In this document: positions 18,970 through 27,651 of the stretch, one piece after another | Layout of the letters: every line of letters starts with the position of its first letter | Numbering within the stretch: position 1 is the stretch's first letter | Assembly (NCBI RefSeq): GCF_015477835.1 | Contig: NZ_JADLQN010000003.1 | Span: forward strand, 310,001-374,000 | DNA: 64,000 nucleotides | Direction: 5' to 3' | From: Nocardia higoensis | GTDB taxonomy: Bacteria > Actinomycetota > Actinomycetes > Mycobacteriales > Mycobacteriaceae | The notes under the pieces: generated by a model | Seen by the model: the letters and a program-made list of their open reading frames with translations, nothing else | Told to the model about the DNA's origin: nothing | Database searches by the model: none | Position numbers and translations under genes: made by a program

Positions 18970-21342
18970 ATGCGACTCGACGGGCGGGAGATCCCGGTCA
19001 CCGGGAGCCTGTTACAGCCGCTGGCCCGGCGGACGACCGACATCGTCCGGGTCATGCTCGCGTCGCTGGGTCTGGCGGTCGTGATCGCGGCATCGGTCAT
19101 CACCCGGCCGGAGTGGCTGGCACTGGAACGCTCGGTCTCCGACATCGTCGGATTCCTCACCCCCGACCAATCCAATCTCGTCTACCTCATCTACGGCATC
19201 GCCATCCTCTTCCTGCCCTTCGCGATCCTCATCGAACTGATCATCGGCAGGCGATGGAAACTGCTGGCGGGCTACGGCGCGGCGGGCCTGCTGGCGGTGC
19301 TGCTGCTGTCGATCACCGGCAACGGGCTCTCCGCGCCGAAATGGCATCTGCAGGTCCCCGACCGGCTCGACACCTTCTTGTCGCAATTCCTCGACGACCC
19401 GCGCTGGATCGCGCTGCTGGCGGCGGTGCTGACCGTGTCGAGCCCGTGGCTGCCGAACAGACCGCGCCGGTGGTGGTGGTTCCTGCTGCTGGCGTTCGCG
19501 CCGATGCACCTGGTGGTCAGCACCGTTGTGCCCGCGCGCGCGATGTTCGGGCTCGCTGTCGGCTGGCTGGTCGGCGCGCTGATCGTCTGGGTGGTGGGCA
19601 CGCCCGCGCTGGAGGTGCCGCTGGACGCGGCGGTGCGGGTGCTCGACCGCGAGGGCTACCGGGTCACCGGGTTCATCGTGCGCAGGCCGGCGGGTTCCGG
19701 TCCGCTGGTGCTGGCCGCCACCGTCGAGGGTCCCGAGCACGAACTCGTCGTCGAGATGTACGGCAAGCACCAGCGCAGTCACGGCACGCTACGCATGGTG
19801 TGGCGGTGGCTCACCTTCCGCAGCAGCGAGACCGCGCCGCTGCACGGATCGCTGCACCGCGCGGTGGAACACCGCGCGCTGGTGACCATCGCGGCCGGTC
19901 AGCTGGAACTGGCGGGCACCCGAGTGGTGCTGGTGACAGCGCTGGATCGCGGCTGGGTGCTCTACGCGCACACCGTCGCGGCCGGGCAAGGGATCGACAC
20001 CACCGACGACGAGGTGCTGGCGAAGGTGTGGCAGGCGGTGGACGCGCTGCACGAAGGCCGTATCGCGCACGGCGATCTACGCCCGCAGGACGTCCGCGTC
20101 GACGACGGGCGCGTGCTGTTCACCGGCTTCGGCAGCGCCGAATTCGGCGCCAGCGACACCCAATTGCAGACCGACATCGCCCAACTGCTGGTCACCACCA
20201 CGGCCACGCACGGCAAGGAGGCGGCGGTGCGGGCCGCCATCGAGACGCTGGGCGAGGAAGCGATCCTGAGTTCCTCCCGCAGGCTCACCAAGTCCGCCAT
20301 GCCCGCGGGACTGCGCGCGGCCATCCCCAAATGGGGGGACAGGGTCGCCGAGGCGCACGAGGAAGTGCGCAAGCAGACCGGCCAGGACAAGATCGAGGCC
20401 GACCAGATCACCCGGTTCTCCCGCAACCAGGTCATCCAGCTGGTCCTGCTGATCGCCCTGGTCTACGTGGCCTACCCGTTCATCAGCCAGGTGCCGACCT
20501 TCTTCAGCCAGTTGCGCACGGCCAACTGGTGGTGGGCACTGCTCGGGCTCACGGTGTCGTCGCTGACCTACATCGGCGCGGCATCGGCGCTGTGGGCGTG
20601 CGCTTCCCGGATGGTCCGGCTGCGCGATCTGATCATCATGCAGGTGGCCAACACCTTCGCCGCCACCACCACACCCGCGCGGGTGGGCGGTCTGGCGCTG
20701 AGCGTGCGGTTCCTGCAGAAGGGCGGGCTCGGCGCGGTGCGCGCCACCGCAGCGGTCGCGTTGCAGCAGGCGGTGCAGATCATCACGCACCTGAGCCTGC
20801 TGGTGCTGTTCAGTATCGTGGCGGGCACCTCGGCGGACCTGTCCCGCTTCGTGCCCGACCCGACGATCATCTATCTGGCCGCGGGCGTGGGCGTGGGCAT
20901 CATCGGCACCTTCATGTTCGTGCCGACACTGCGCCGCTGGCTCAACACCTCGGTGCGTCCGCAGCTGCAGGAGGTGCTCGGCGAACTCGCCGACCTCGCG
21001 CGCGACCCGCAACGCTTCGCGATCATCCTCGCGGGCTCCGCGGCGATCATCCTCGGTATGGCGGGCTCGCTGTGGGCCAGCGTCCAAGCCTTCGGCGGGG
21101 GAACGACTTTCGTCACAGTGACCATCGTGACCATGATCGGCGGCACGCTGGCCTCGGCCGCGCCGACACCGGGCGGTGTGGGCGCGGTCGAGGCCGCGCT
21201 CATCGGCGGTCTGGCCGCCTTCGGACTGCCCGCGAGCATCGCGGTGCCCTCCGTGCTGCTCTACCGCGTGCTGACCTGCTGGCTGCCGGTCTTCTGCGGC
21301 TGGTTCCTGATGCGCTGGATGACCGAGCGCGACATGATCTGA
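18970..21342 (+). CDS. Flippase/MprF-like membrane protein with internal degenerate kinase domain
   Basis: 790-residue integral membrane protein. The N-terminal part (1-215) holds about six hydrophobic helices. The middle (about 215-475) is soluble and includes HGDLRPQDVRVDDG and LFTGFGSAEFG, which align with the catalytic loop and DFG loop of RIO/ABC1/aminoglycoside-kinase-like folds; the DFG aspartate is missing (GFG). The C-terminal third (about 490-785) has eight or so helices of the UPF0104/LPG-synthase transmembrane (flippase-like) family, with TTTPARVGGLALSVRFLQKGG and ASAAPTPGGVGAVEAAL. No aminoacyl-lipid synthase domain is present. Probably involved in lipid or polyprenyl-lipid translocation, with the pseudokinase as sensor; this is inference. 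Confidence 0.82.
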   Translation: MRLDGREIPVTGSLLQPLARRTTDIVRVMLASLGLAVVIAASVITRPEWLALERSVSDIVGFLTPDQSNLVYLIYGIAILFLPFAILIELIIGRRWKLLAGYGAAGLLAVLLLSITGNGLSAPKWHLQVPDRLDTFLSQFLDDPRWIALLAAVLTVSSPWLPNRPRRWWWFLLLAFAPMHLVVSTVVPARAMFGLAVGWLVGALIVWVVGTPALEVPLDAAVRVLDREGYRVTGFIVRRPAGSGPLVLAATVEGPEHELVVEMYGKHQRSHGTLRMVWRWLTFRSSETAPLHGSLHRAVEHRALVTIAAGQLELAGTRVVLVTALDRGWVLYAHTVAAGQGIDTTDDEVLAKVWQAVDALHEGRIAHGDLRPQDVRVDDGRVLFTGFGSAEFGASDTQLQTDIAQLLVTTTATHGKEAAVRAAIETLGEEAILSSSRRLTKSAMPAGLRAAIPKWGDRVAEAHEEVRKQTGQDKIEADQITRFSRNQVIQLVLLIALVYVAYPFISQVPTFFSQLRTANWWWALLGLTVSSLTYIGAASALWACASRMVRLRDLIIMQVANTFAATTTPARVGGLALSVRFLQKGGLGAVRATAAVALQQAVQIITHLSLLVLFSIVAGTSADLSRFVPDPTIIYLAAGVGVGIIGTFMFVPTLRRWLNTSVRPQLQEVLGELADLARDPQRFAIILAGSAAIILGMAGSLWASVQAFGGGTTFVTVTIVTMIGGTLASAAPTPGGVGAVEAALIGGLAAFGLPASIAVPSVLLYRVLTCWLPVFCGWFLMRWMTERDMI

Positions 21343-21489
21343 GCGAGCGCCGGTGGCCGACCTGTCGGTCGAGTCGGACGGGCAGGTCGGAACCGGCCCG
21401 GTGAGGTCGGTCAGCCAGGGCAGGCGAGTCGGCTGGGCAGGCGAGCAGATGACTCAGCCGGGCCGCGCTACGGGTGGCCGATGCGGTCG

Positions 21490-22431
21490 CTACCCGGAAC
21501 GATTCGGCTTGCGGGCGGTCAGTATTCCGGTGGACGGGGTGATCGAGTCGAACTCGATCGAGGTGAACCCCAAGCGTGCCAGATCGGGCCGGTAGCGCCT
21601 GATATCGACAGCCGCAAGCGGATCGATCCGCGCTGTCGCCGCGTCGCCGGCACCAATGGCAATGCCGTCGCTACGCACGGCAGAGTCGTCGCCACGCACG
21701 GCGGGGTCGTCGCCACGCACGGCGGGGTCGTCGCCACGCACGGCGGGGTCGTCGCCACGCACGGCGGGGTCGTCGCCACGCGCGGCGGGGTCGTCGCCGC
21801 GCGCAGTAGTGCGGCTGTCATCGCGCGCGGCGGTGCGGGCGTCGATACCCGCCGTGGTGCGGGCGTCCTCGCGCCGACCGTCCCGTTCTCCGGTGCGGCG
21901 CGCCGCGGAGCGCGACATGATGCGGATCAGGGTCGGCAGGACCGGTCCGCTGGGGTGGGTGTCGGCCAGCAGCAGGGTGCCGCCGGGGCGCAGGATCCGG
22001 TACATGTTCGCCAGCGCGTCGGCGCGACGGGCCGCGGGGATGTGGTGCATGACGAAGGTCGAGGTGATGACGTCGATCGAGGCGTCGGGCACCGCCAGAT
22101 CCTGGGCCGCGCCGACCTCGAAGCGGCACTGCGGACGGGCGCGGGCAGCGGCGTACTCGACCATCTGCGGTGCGGCGTCGACGCCGAGGACGCTGCCGTG
22201 CGGGCCGACCCGGTCAGCCAGTGCCGCGACCAGATCACCTGGCCCGCAACCGATGTCGAGAGCGTCCGCGCCAGGCGACGCCCCGGTGCGGGCGGCGAGT
22301 TCGGCGTACAGGGCGCGGGTGCGTCGCAGGAGCAGCACGGCGCGCAACCGGCGGTAGGCGCGCGGACGGGTGATCAGGATGCCGATCTCGTCGTCGGGAA
22401 GTTCTTCGGACAGTTGTTTGTTTCCGGACAT
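21490..22431 (-). CDS. Class I methyltransferase with tandem-repeat insert
   Basis: 313 residues. Motif I is ALDIGCGPGDLVAALADRVG (about 57-76), followed by VLGVDAAPQMVEYAAARA, the VITSTFVMHHIPA segment and MYRILRPGGTLLLADTHPSG. After this core comes a charged low-complexity insert of about 85 residues (roughly 190-275) containing six 7-residue repeats of the form AVRGDDP. The fold then closes with IRRYRPDLARLGFTSIEFDS. The core resembles UbiE/Coq5-like enzymes; the substrate is unknown. Start ATG at 22431, divergent from a TetR regulator. The insert is unlikely to be part of the family fold and seems to be a minisatellite expansion. Confidence 0.82.
   Translation of the reverse strand: MSGNKQLSEELPDDEIGILITRPRAYRRLRAVLLLRRTRALYAELAARTGASPGADALDIGCGPGDLVAALADRVGPHGSVLGVDAAPQMVEYAAARARPQCRFEVGAAQDLAVPDASIDVITSTFVMHHIPAARRADALANMYRILRPGGTLLLADTHPSGPVLPTLIRIMSRSAARRTGERDGRREDARTTAGIDARTAARDDSRTTARGDDPAARGDDPAVRGDDPAVRGDDPAVRGDDPAVRGDDSAVRSDGIAIGAGDAATARIDPLAAVDIRRYRPDLARLGFTSIEFDSITPSTGILTARKPNRSG
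21679..21804. repeat. Intragenic minisatellite, 21-bp unit, about six copies
   Basis: Units start at 21679, 21700, 21721, 21742, 21763 and 21784. Copies 2-4 are identical; the outer copies carry one to a few substitutions. The unit holds GGCGGGGTCGTCGCC and is translated on the minus strand as a 7-residue acidic/basic repeat inside the methyltransferase. The length is a multiple of three, so copy-number change keeps the frame. Confidence 0.93.
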
Positions 22432-22525
22432 ATGTTCATGTTCGGCGGCGACCTCGGGCGAGACCAGGCGCGGTTTCCCCTGGTTTGTCCGTTTCCGGAC
22501 ACCCGCGCGTGGATTGTCCGCCGGT
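22404..22525. promoter_or_regulatory. Cluster of TGTCCG / CGGACA half-sites between methyltransferase and TetR genes
   Basis: The divergent promoter region contains repeated half-sites: TTCGGACA (near 22405), TTCCGGACA (near 22422), an inverted pair TGTCC-6-GGACA at 22486-22501, and TGTCCG near 22515. The inverted pair is a candidate operator for the adjacent TetR protein, which would then control both divergent genes. Confidence 0.45.
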
Positions 22526-22614
22526 CCGGCGCGCGCGAGCCCGCGAACAGCGGCACAGTGGTACCGCACCACCGGGATCCGGGCAGTTGTTCCTTCTCCG
22601 AGGAGAGCACCAGA

Positions 22615-23361
22615 ATGACCGAACACGTCGACCGGCGGGTCCGGCGGACGAGAGCGCAGTTGCACCGGGCGCTGATCGAACTGATGCTCGAGCGCGACTA
22701 CGCGCGAATCAGTGTGCGCGACATCCTCGATCGCGCCGACATCGGCCGGTCCACCTTCTACACGCACTTCCGCGACAAGGACGATCTGCTGCTGGTCAGC
22801 AGTATCGAGTATGTGCGCGCGGCGATTTCGGCCCCGCTGCCGCCCGATCCGGATGCACCGCCGGAGACCGAACGGCTCGCGCCCATCCATCGCCTGTTCG
22901 TGCTGGCCGAACAGCATCCCGACGTGTATGGGGCGCTGCTGGGCCGTTCGGCGGGTGGGGTGGTGCTGCGGGCCACGCGCGGGGTGGTCGGCAGGTTGCT
23001 CACCGAGCAGTTGGCGGGCCGATTGGCCGTCGGCGAAGACGAATTCGACACCACCATCACATTTCTGTCCTGGGGTGTGACCGGATTGCTGGCCTCCATC
23101 GCCGAATCGGGCGGGACGCTGACGGCGCGCGCCGCCTACGACACCGTCACCGGTCTCCTTGGCGAGCACGGGTCGGACGCTACCGAGGTGGACGAGCCGC
23201 ACACCGACGACAGCGCCGTCGAGAACGGCGACTCACCGGGGGAGGACAGCAACGCGGGGAACGACAACACCCTGTCAACAACGATGCCCCCGGAAACGGC
23301 GACGGCGCGGACGGGTGAGGCCCACCAAGGGGACCCCACTCGTCCGCGCCGAGCGCGCTGA
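22615..23361 (+). CDS. TetR-family transcriptional regulator with acidic C-terminal tail
   Basis: 248-residue regulator. The N-terminal helix-turn-helix (about 8-55) reads RRTRAQLHRALIELMLERDYARISVRDILDRADIGRSTFYTHF in outline, with GRSTFYTHFRDKDDLL the usual recognition helix. The ligand/dimer domain spans about 60-185 (TetR_C-like, LTEQLAG, TFLSWGVTGLLASI). An unusual 60-residue tail rich in Asp, Glu, Asn, Thr and Pro (HTDDSAVENGDSPGEDSNAG) follows and is probably disordered. A good GAGGAGAG ribosome site precedes the ATG. Divergent from the methyltransferase gene, with candidate operators between. Confidence 0.88.
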   Translation: MTEHVDRRVRRTRAQLHRALIELMLERDYARISVRDILDRADIGRSTFYTHFRDKDDLLLVSSIEYVRAAISAPLPPDPDAPPETERLAPIHRLFVLAEQHPDVYGALLGRSAGGVVLRATRGVVGRLLTEQLAGRLAVGEDEFDTTITFLSWGVTGLLASIAESGGTLTARAAYDTVTGLLGEHGSDATEVDEPHTDDSAVENGDSPGEDSNAGNDNTLSTTMPPETATARTGEAHQGDPTRPRRAR

Positions 23362-23387
23362 TCGGTGTCCCAGTTCACCGATCAGCG
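23356..23387. terminator. Bidirectional terminator between tetR and fadD-like genes
   Basis: Perfect 12-base arms CGCTGATCGGTG (23356-23367) and CACCGATCAGCG (23376-23387) with an 8-base loop, overlapping the tetR stop codon and lying between convergent genes. Confidence 0.75.
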
Positions 23388-23416
23388 GGTAGGGCAGACG
23401 CTCGGGTGAGCACTGC

Positions 23417-24988
23417 TCAGGACGCGAAATCCTTGCGCAGCTGCACCTTCACGACCTTGCCGCTGGCGTTGCGGGGCAACTCGGCGAGCACCACGAGATC
23501 CTTGGGGTGCTTGTAGCGGGCCAGGTTCTCGTTCAAGAAGGGTTCGAGTTCCTCGAGGGTCAGCTCGTCCTCGGGGTCGTTGAGCGCGACGATCGCGACC
23601 GGCACCTCGCCCCACTTGTCGTGCGAACGCCCGATCACGGCGGCCTCACGGACCTTCGGGTGGCTGAAGAGCACGTTCTCCACCTCGGCGCAGTAGATGT
23701 TCTCACCGCCGGAGATGATCATGTCCTTCTTGCGGTCCACGACGTAGATGAAGCCCTCTTCGTCGGTGCGGACCAGGTCGCCGGAGTGGAACCAGCCACC
23801 CTGGAAGGCGTCGGCGGTGGCTTCCGGCTTGTTCCAGTAGCCCTGCATGAGGGTCGGGCCGCGGTAGACGATCTCACCGACCTCGCCGGGGGCGACGTCG
23901 TTCATCTCGTCGTCGACGATGCGCACCTGGATGGTCGGGATCGGCTTGCCCACCGAACCGAGCTTGCGCAGCGCGTCCTTGCCCTCGAGCACGCAGGTGA
24001 TCGGCGACATCTCGGTCTGGCCGAACACCGCGACGTTCTGGGCGTTCGGGAAGGCCTCGGCCATCGCGCGCAGCACCGAGTCCGAGGCCGGGGCGGCGCC
24101 CCAGCTCAGCATCTTCAGGGCCAGCTTGCGGTCCTTCAGAGTGGGATCGGCGCAGATGATCTGCCACTGGGCCGGCACACAGAACGCGGTGGTGGCCTGC
24201 TCGGCTTCCACGGCGTCGAGGAACTCGGTCGCGTCGAAGGCGCCGAGCGGGTGCAGCACGGTCTTGGCGCCGAGCATGAAGTACGGCGCGAGGCTGCCGA
24301 GGCCGGCGATGTGGAACAGCGGCGAGGTGCAGAACCCGATCGAGTCGGGATCGATCTCCATGGCGCGGATGCAGGTCAGCGCCTGGGCGTTCATGTTCTC
24401 GTGGGTGAGCACCGCGCCCTTCGGGCTGCCGGTGGTGCCGGAGGTGTACATGATCAGCGAGGGGGTGTCCTCGGGGATGTCCAGCGGCGTGTGCGGCTCG
24501 CCTTCTTCGGCGATGGCGTCGTCGTAGCCGAGCACACCCTCTGCGCTCTTGCCGTTGATGACAACGAAGGTCTCGAGGGCCGGGGCCTGCGCGCGCACGG
24601 CGGCGGCCAGCGGCTGCAGCACGGAGTCGGAGACGATCGCCTTGGCGCCGCTGTCGCCGACGATGTAGGCGACCTCGGGCGGGGTGAGGCGGAAGTTGAC
24701 CGGCACCGCGATCGCGCCGAGGGCGGTGATGCCGAAGACCGCTTCGATGTACTCGGGGTAGTTCAGCGCCAGGATGAGCACGCGGTCACCGAAGCCGACG
24801 CCGCGGCGGGCCAGCGCGTCGGCGAACTTCTCCGAGCGCTCGTGCAGCTGCTTCCACGTGGTGTCGACACCTTTGAACCGCAGCGCCACGTTGTCGGGCC
24901 GCATGAGCGCATGCGTAGCGAGCTGGTTGTTCCAGTGATTGCGCCGCGAGCGGATCGGCTCCTCGAGCGCCTGTGCACCAGTGGTCAT
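23417..24988 (-). CDS. fadD5: FadD5-like fatty acyl-CoA/AMP ligase
   Basis: 523-residue member of the ANL adenylating family. Core motifs: P-loop YTSGTTGSPKGAV, A5 region VFGQTEMSPITC, hinge/A7 GGWFHSGDLVRTDEEGFIYVVDRKKDMIISGG, and the catalytic lysine in NASGKVVK near the C terminus (A10). It activates a fatty acid or related carboxylate to the CoA thioester. From memory the sequence is closest to M. tuberculosis FadD5 (Rv0166), linked there to recycling of mycolic-acid lipids, but the mce genes are absent here. ATG at 24988 with AAGGAG at good spacing. The 341-base gap to the second nitronate monooxygenase is a shared divergent promoter region. Confidence 0.88.
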   Translation of the reverse strand: MTTGAQALEEPIRSRRNHWNNQLATHALMRPDNVALRFKGVDTTWKQLHERSEKFADALARRGVGFGDRVLILALNYPEYIEAVFGITALGAIAVPVNFRLTPPEVAYIVGDSGAKAIVSDSVLQPLAAAVRAQAPALETFVVINGKSAEGVLGYDDAIAEEGEPHTPLDIPEDTPSLIMYTSGTTGSPKGAVLTHENMNAQALTCIRAMEIDPDSIGFCTSPLFHIAGLGSLAPYFMLGAKTVLHPLGAFDATEFLDAVEAEQATTAFCVPAQWQIICADPTLKDRKLALKMLSWGAAPASDSVLRAMAEAFPNAQNVAVFGQTEMSPITCVLEGKDALRKLGSVGKPIPTIQVRIVDDEMNDVAPGEVGEIVYRGPTLMQGYWNKPEATADAFQGGWFHSGDLVRTDEEGFIYVVDRKKDMIISGGENIYCAEVENVLFSHPKVREAAVIGRSHDKWGEVPVAIVALNDPEDELTLEELEPFLNENLARYKHPKDLVVLAELPRNASGKVVKVQLRKDFAS

Positions 24989-25162
24989 ACCACGTACTCC
25001 TTCTCGGACCGTCCGCTGCGCAGCCGGGTGGCGGGCATCGTCGACGGGCTGAACTGAGACGAGAATAACAACTAACTTATCGGGACGGCAAGGTGTCTCG
25101 AGATGAATCGAGGTTAATCGTCTCGATAGCACGACCGTACTAATTCGACGCCATCAACCAGC

Positions 25163-25181
25163 AGAAATGAACTCCATTTCT
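25163..25181. promoter_or_regulatory. Operator-like perfect palindrome in the fadD5-like/NMO divergent promoter
   Basis: Arms AGAAATG (25163-25169) and CATTTCT (25175-25181) with a 5-base spacer, in an unusually AT-rich stretch. It lies about midway between the two divergent starts (24988 and 25330), so one regulator could control both. The binding protein is unknown. Confidence 0.45.
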
Positions 25182-25329
25182 CCTCGAATCGGACATCGAT
25201 CAGGCCATCTTTGTGGACTGACTATGCGAATCTCGGCTCACTTACCGCTTGAATGCCGATAGCCGGTCGTGTCACCATCGTGGCGGCAGGGCGGACTGGC
25301 ACGCCCGCGCGAGACATAGGAGAAGCGCA

Positions 25330-26304
25330 ATGCTGCGTACCAGGTTCACCGAGGAATTCGGCATCGAACACCCCATCGTGCAGGGCGGCATGATGTGGGT
25401 CGGCCGAGCCGAACTCGTCGCCGCGGTCGCGAACGCCGGCGGTCTCGGCTTCATCACCGCTCTGACCCAGCCCAGCCCCGAGGAGCTGCGCAAGGAGATC
25501 GAGCGCACCAGGGAGCTGACCGACAAGCCGTTCGGCGTCAACGTCACGATCCTGCCCTCGATCAACCCCCCGCCCTACGCCGAATACGTGCAGGCCATCA
25601 TCGAGTCCGGCATCAAGATCGTCGAGACCGCGGGCAGCAACCCCGAGCCCTTCCTGCCGTACTACAAGGAAGCCGGCGTCAAGGTGCTGCACAAGTGCAC
25701 CAGCGTGCGGCACGCCCTCAAGGCCCAGAAGATCGGCGTCGACGGCGTCAGCATCGACGGCTTCGAGTGCGCGGGCCACCCCGGCGAGGACGACATCCCC
25801 GGCCTGATCCTGATCCCGGCCGCTGCCCAGGCGCTGGAGATCCCGATCATCGCCTCCGGCGGCATCGCGGACGCCCGCGGTCTGGTCGCCGCGCTGGCCC
25901 TCGGCGCCGACGGCGTGAACATGGGCACCCGCTTCCTGTGCACCCAGGAATCCGGCATCGCGCAGCAGGTCAAGGAACAGATCGTCGCCAACAGCGAGCT
26001 GGACACCCAGCTGATCTTCCGCACCATGCGCAACACGGCGCGCGTCGCCGACAACGAGATCAGCCGCAAGGTGGTCGAGATCGAGAAGGCGGGCGGCAAG
26101 TTCGAGGACGTGCGCGAGCTCGTCGCCGGCGCCCGTGGCCGCCGGGTCTTCGAGGAAGGCGATCTGGACGCGGGCATCTGGACGGCGGGCCTGGCCCAGG
26201 GCCTGATCCACGACATCCCGACCTGCGCCGAGCTGATCAGCCGGATGGTCGGCGAGGCCGAGGACATCATCCAGCAGCGTCTGGCCGACTTCGTCGTCGC
26301 CTGA
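25330..26304 (+). CDS. Nitronate monooxygenase-family flavoprotein
   Basis: 324-residue NMO/2-nitropropane dioxygenase-like TIM barrel. Segments include EHPIVQGGMMWVGRAELVAA, NAGGLGFITALTQPSPEEL, the FMN site region SIDGFECAGHPGEDDIPGLI, and PIIASGGIADARGLVAALALGA followed by GTRFLCTQES. It differs from the 15.5-kb copy in length and in the phosphate segment (AGHPGEDD), so the two belong to separate subfamilies. ATG with AGGAGA upstream. Divergent from the FadD5-like ligase, which hints at a role in lipid or acyl-CoA metabolism; the substrate is unknown. Confidence 0.88.
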   Translation: MLRTRFTEEFGIEHPIVQGGMMWVGRAELVAAVANAGGLGFITALTQPSPEELRKEIERTRELTDKPFGVNVTILPSINPPPYAEYVQAIIESGIKIVETAGSNPEPFLPYYKEAGVKVLHKCTSVRHALKAQKIGVDGVSIDGFECAGHPGEDDIPGLILIPAAAQALEIPIIASGGIADARGLVAALALGADGVNMGTRFLCTQESGIAQQVKEQIVANSELDTQLIFRTMRNTARVADNEISRKVVEIEKAGGKFEDVRELVAGARGRRVFEEGDLDAGIWTAGLAQGLIHDIPTCAELISRMVGEAEDIIQQRLADFVVA

Positions 26305-26318
26305 CGAAGACTCGCCTC

Positions 26319-26351
26319 ACCGCCGCCCGCGTCCTGGACGTGGGCGGCGGT
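26319..26351. terminator. Intrinsic terminator after the second NMO gene
   Basis: Arms ACCGCCGCCC (26319-26328) and GGGCGGCGGT (26342-26351), extended inward by GCGT/ACGT; placed 15 bases after the stop codon. Confidence 0.7.
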
Positions 26352-26685
26352 TGTCGTCTCGCCGGGCCGCGCGTGCACGCTCGGACGAGTGCGGGCGGAC
26401 CGGTCCCCGGCGCGGGGGACCAGCACAGGTACGACGACCAGCCCCGAAGACGTCCAACAAGCCCGGCCACCCCGACCAGGCCAGACCCGACCACCAGCCC
26501 CGACGTCCGTCCGGTCGCGACCCGACCCGTCCGGGCACGGCTCGTCCGGGCACGGCTCGTCCGGGCACGGCTCGTCCGGGCACGGCTCGTCCGGGCACGG
26601 CTCGACCGGACACGGCTCGACCGGACACGGGTCGACCTGTCCAGGCGCGAGCGACTGGACCCGGCAACCAGACCCGAGCGCGCGC
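26352..26685. repeat. Non-coding convergent gap holding a 15-bp minisatellite
   Basis: Between the convergent NMO and MBL-fold genes. From 26528 to 26632 seven head-to-tail copies of a 15-base unit occur: five of CGTCCGGGCACGGCT, then two of the variant CGACCGGACACGGCT/GGT. Flanks (26440-26527 and 26633-26680) are degenerate sequence of similar composition, as if older copies had decayed. No gene is supported here on either strand. Confidence 0.85.
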
Positions 26686-27651
26686 CTAGACCCGCGCGCG
26701 GGCGGCGATGGCGGCGTGGTCGTGGGCCGCGATCACCTCGATGCCCTCGGGCAGCGCGTGCAGCCGGTGGATGGTGGCGAAGGCCGCGTCGCGATCGGCG
26801 TCGAAGAGCGCACCGGGCATCGGCGCTTTCTCGCGGAGCAGCCGGATCTGCAGGTTGCCCCACACCGCGTCGCCCGCCAACAGCACCCGGGTGCCGTCGT
26901 CGACGGCGAGCAGCACGCCGATGCTGCCTGGTGTGTGCCCGGCGAGGTCGAGCAACAGTACCGAGCCGTCACCGAACAAGTCCGTGCTTCGTTCGAAGCC
27001 GAGCACCGGTGGGCCGTCCAGTTCGAAGAGGTCGAACTCCCGGCCGAGCAGTGGGCCGCGCGCGACACCGAGCGGGGCCTGCGAACCTGCCATCGCCCAG
27101 TCGTATTCGACGGCGGGCAGGCGTACCGGCACCGAGCCGGGCAGGTCGAGCAGGCCCGCCACATGATCCCAGTGCAGGTGGGTCGGTACGACGAATTCGA
27201 TGTCGGCGCCGGTCAGGCCGTGTCCCTCGAGCGCGTCGGCCAGGCCGCGCACCGGCTTGTCCGGCGCGACCAGCAGCGGCACCGGGAACGGAAGCTCCGG
27301 CAGCACCCGGCGGTGCGGGGTCGAGCACATGGCCGGGTCGATCAGGAACCGCGCGCGGGGGTGCTCGACCAGGAAGGATGCGTAGCTCATCGGATACTTG
27401 CGTAAGCTGCGATGGCCTTCGGCGAGGAGGATCTCCGGAGCCGACGTGCGCGCCTGGGCCAGCACCGTCAGCCGCACGGCTCGGGTGGCAGGCGGCGGAT
27501 CGGTCACCTCGAGACGGGCCAGCAGGTCGGTGTCGGGGCGGCGGGGTCGCAGCAGCCGGGGTGGTGTCGCGGCCAGCGCGGTGCAACAGCGCAACAGCGT
27601 CGGCAGCACCGGAGTCCGTTCGCCGCGCGGAGCGAGCTGGGTATCGGGCAT
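26686..27651 (-). CDS. Metallo-beta-lactamase-fold hydrolase
   Basis: 321-residue MBL-fold protein. Metal-binding signature THLHWDHVAG (HxHxDH type), later LDLAGHTPGSIGVLL with the third histidine, LLAGDAVWGNL with the bridging aspartate, and IAAHDHAAI near the C terminus with the last histidine. Such proteins are hydrolases of lactones, thioesters or phosphodiesters; the specific substrate is not evident. An N-terminal extension of about 90 residues (PTLLRCCTALAATPPRLLRPRRP) precedes the fold. The ATG at 27651 is chosen; the frame upstream is low-complexity. Confidence 0.85.
   Translation of the reverse strand: MPDTQLAPRGERTPVLPTLLRCCTALAATPPRLLRPRRPDTDLLARLEVTDPPPATRAVRLTVLAQARTSAPEILLAEGHRSLRKYPMSYASFLVEHPRARFLIDPAMCSTPHRRVLPELPFPVPLLVAPDKPVRGLADALEGHGLTGADIEFVVPTHLHWDHVAGLLDLPGSVPVRLPAVEYDWAMAGSQAPLGVARGPLLGREFDLFELDGPPVLGFERSTDLFGDGSVLLLDLAGHTPGSIGVLLAVDDGTRVLLAGDAVWGNLQIRLLREKAPMPGALFDADRDAAFATIHRLHALPEGIEVIAAHDHAAIAARARV

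Noticed and set aside
25098..25126. TCGAGA/TCTCGA inverted repeat near the fadD5-like promoter.
   Set aside because: Only 6-base arms with a 17-base spacer; expected by chance in this sequence.
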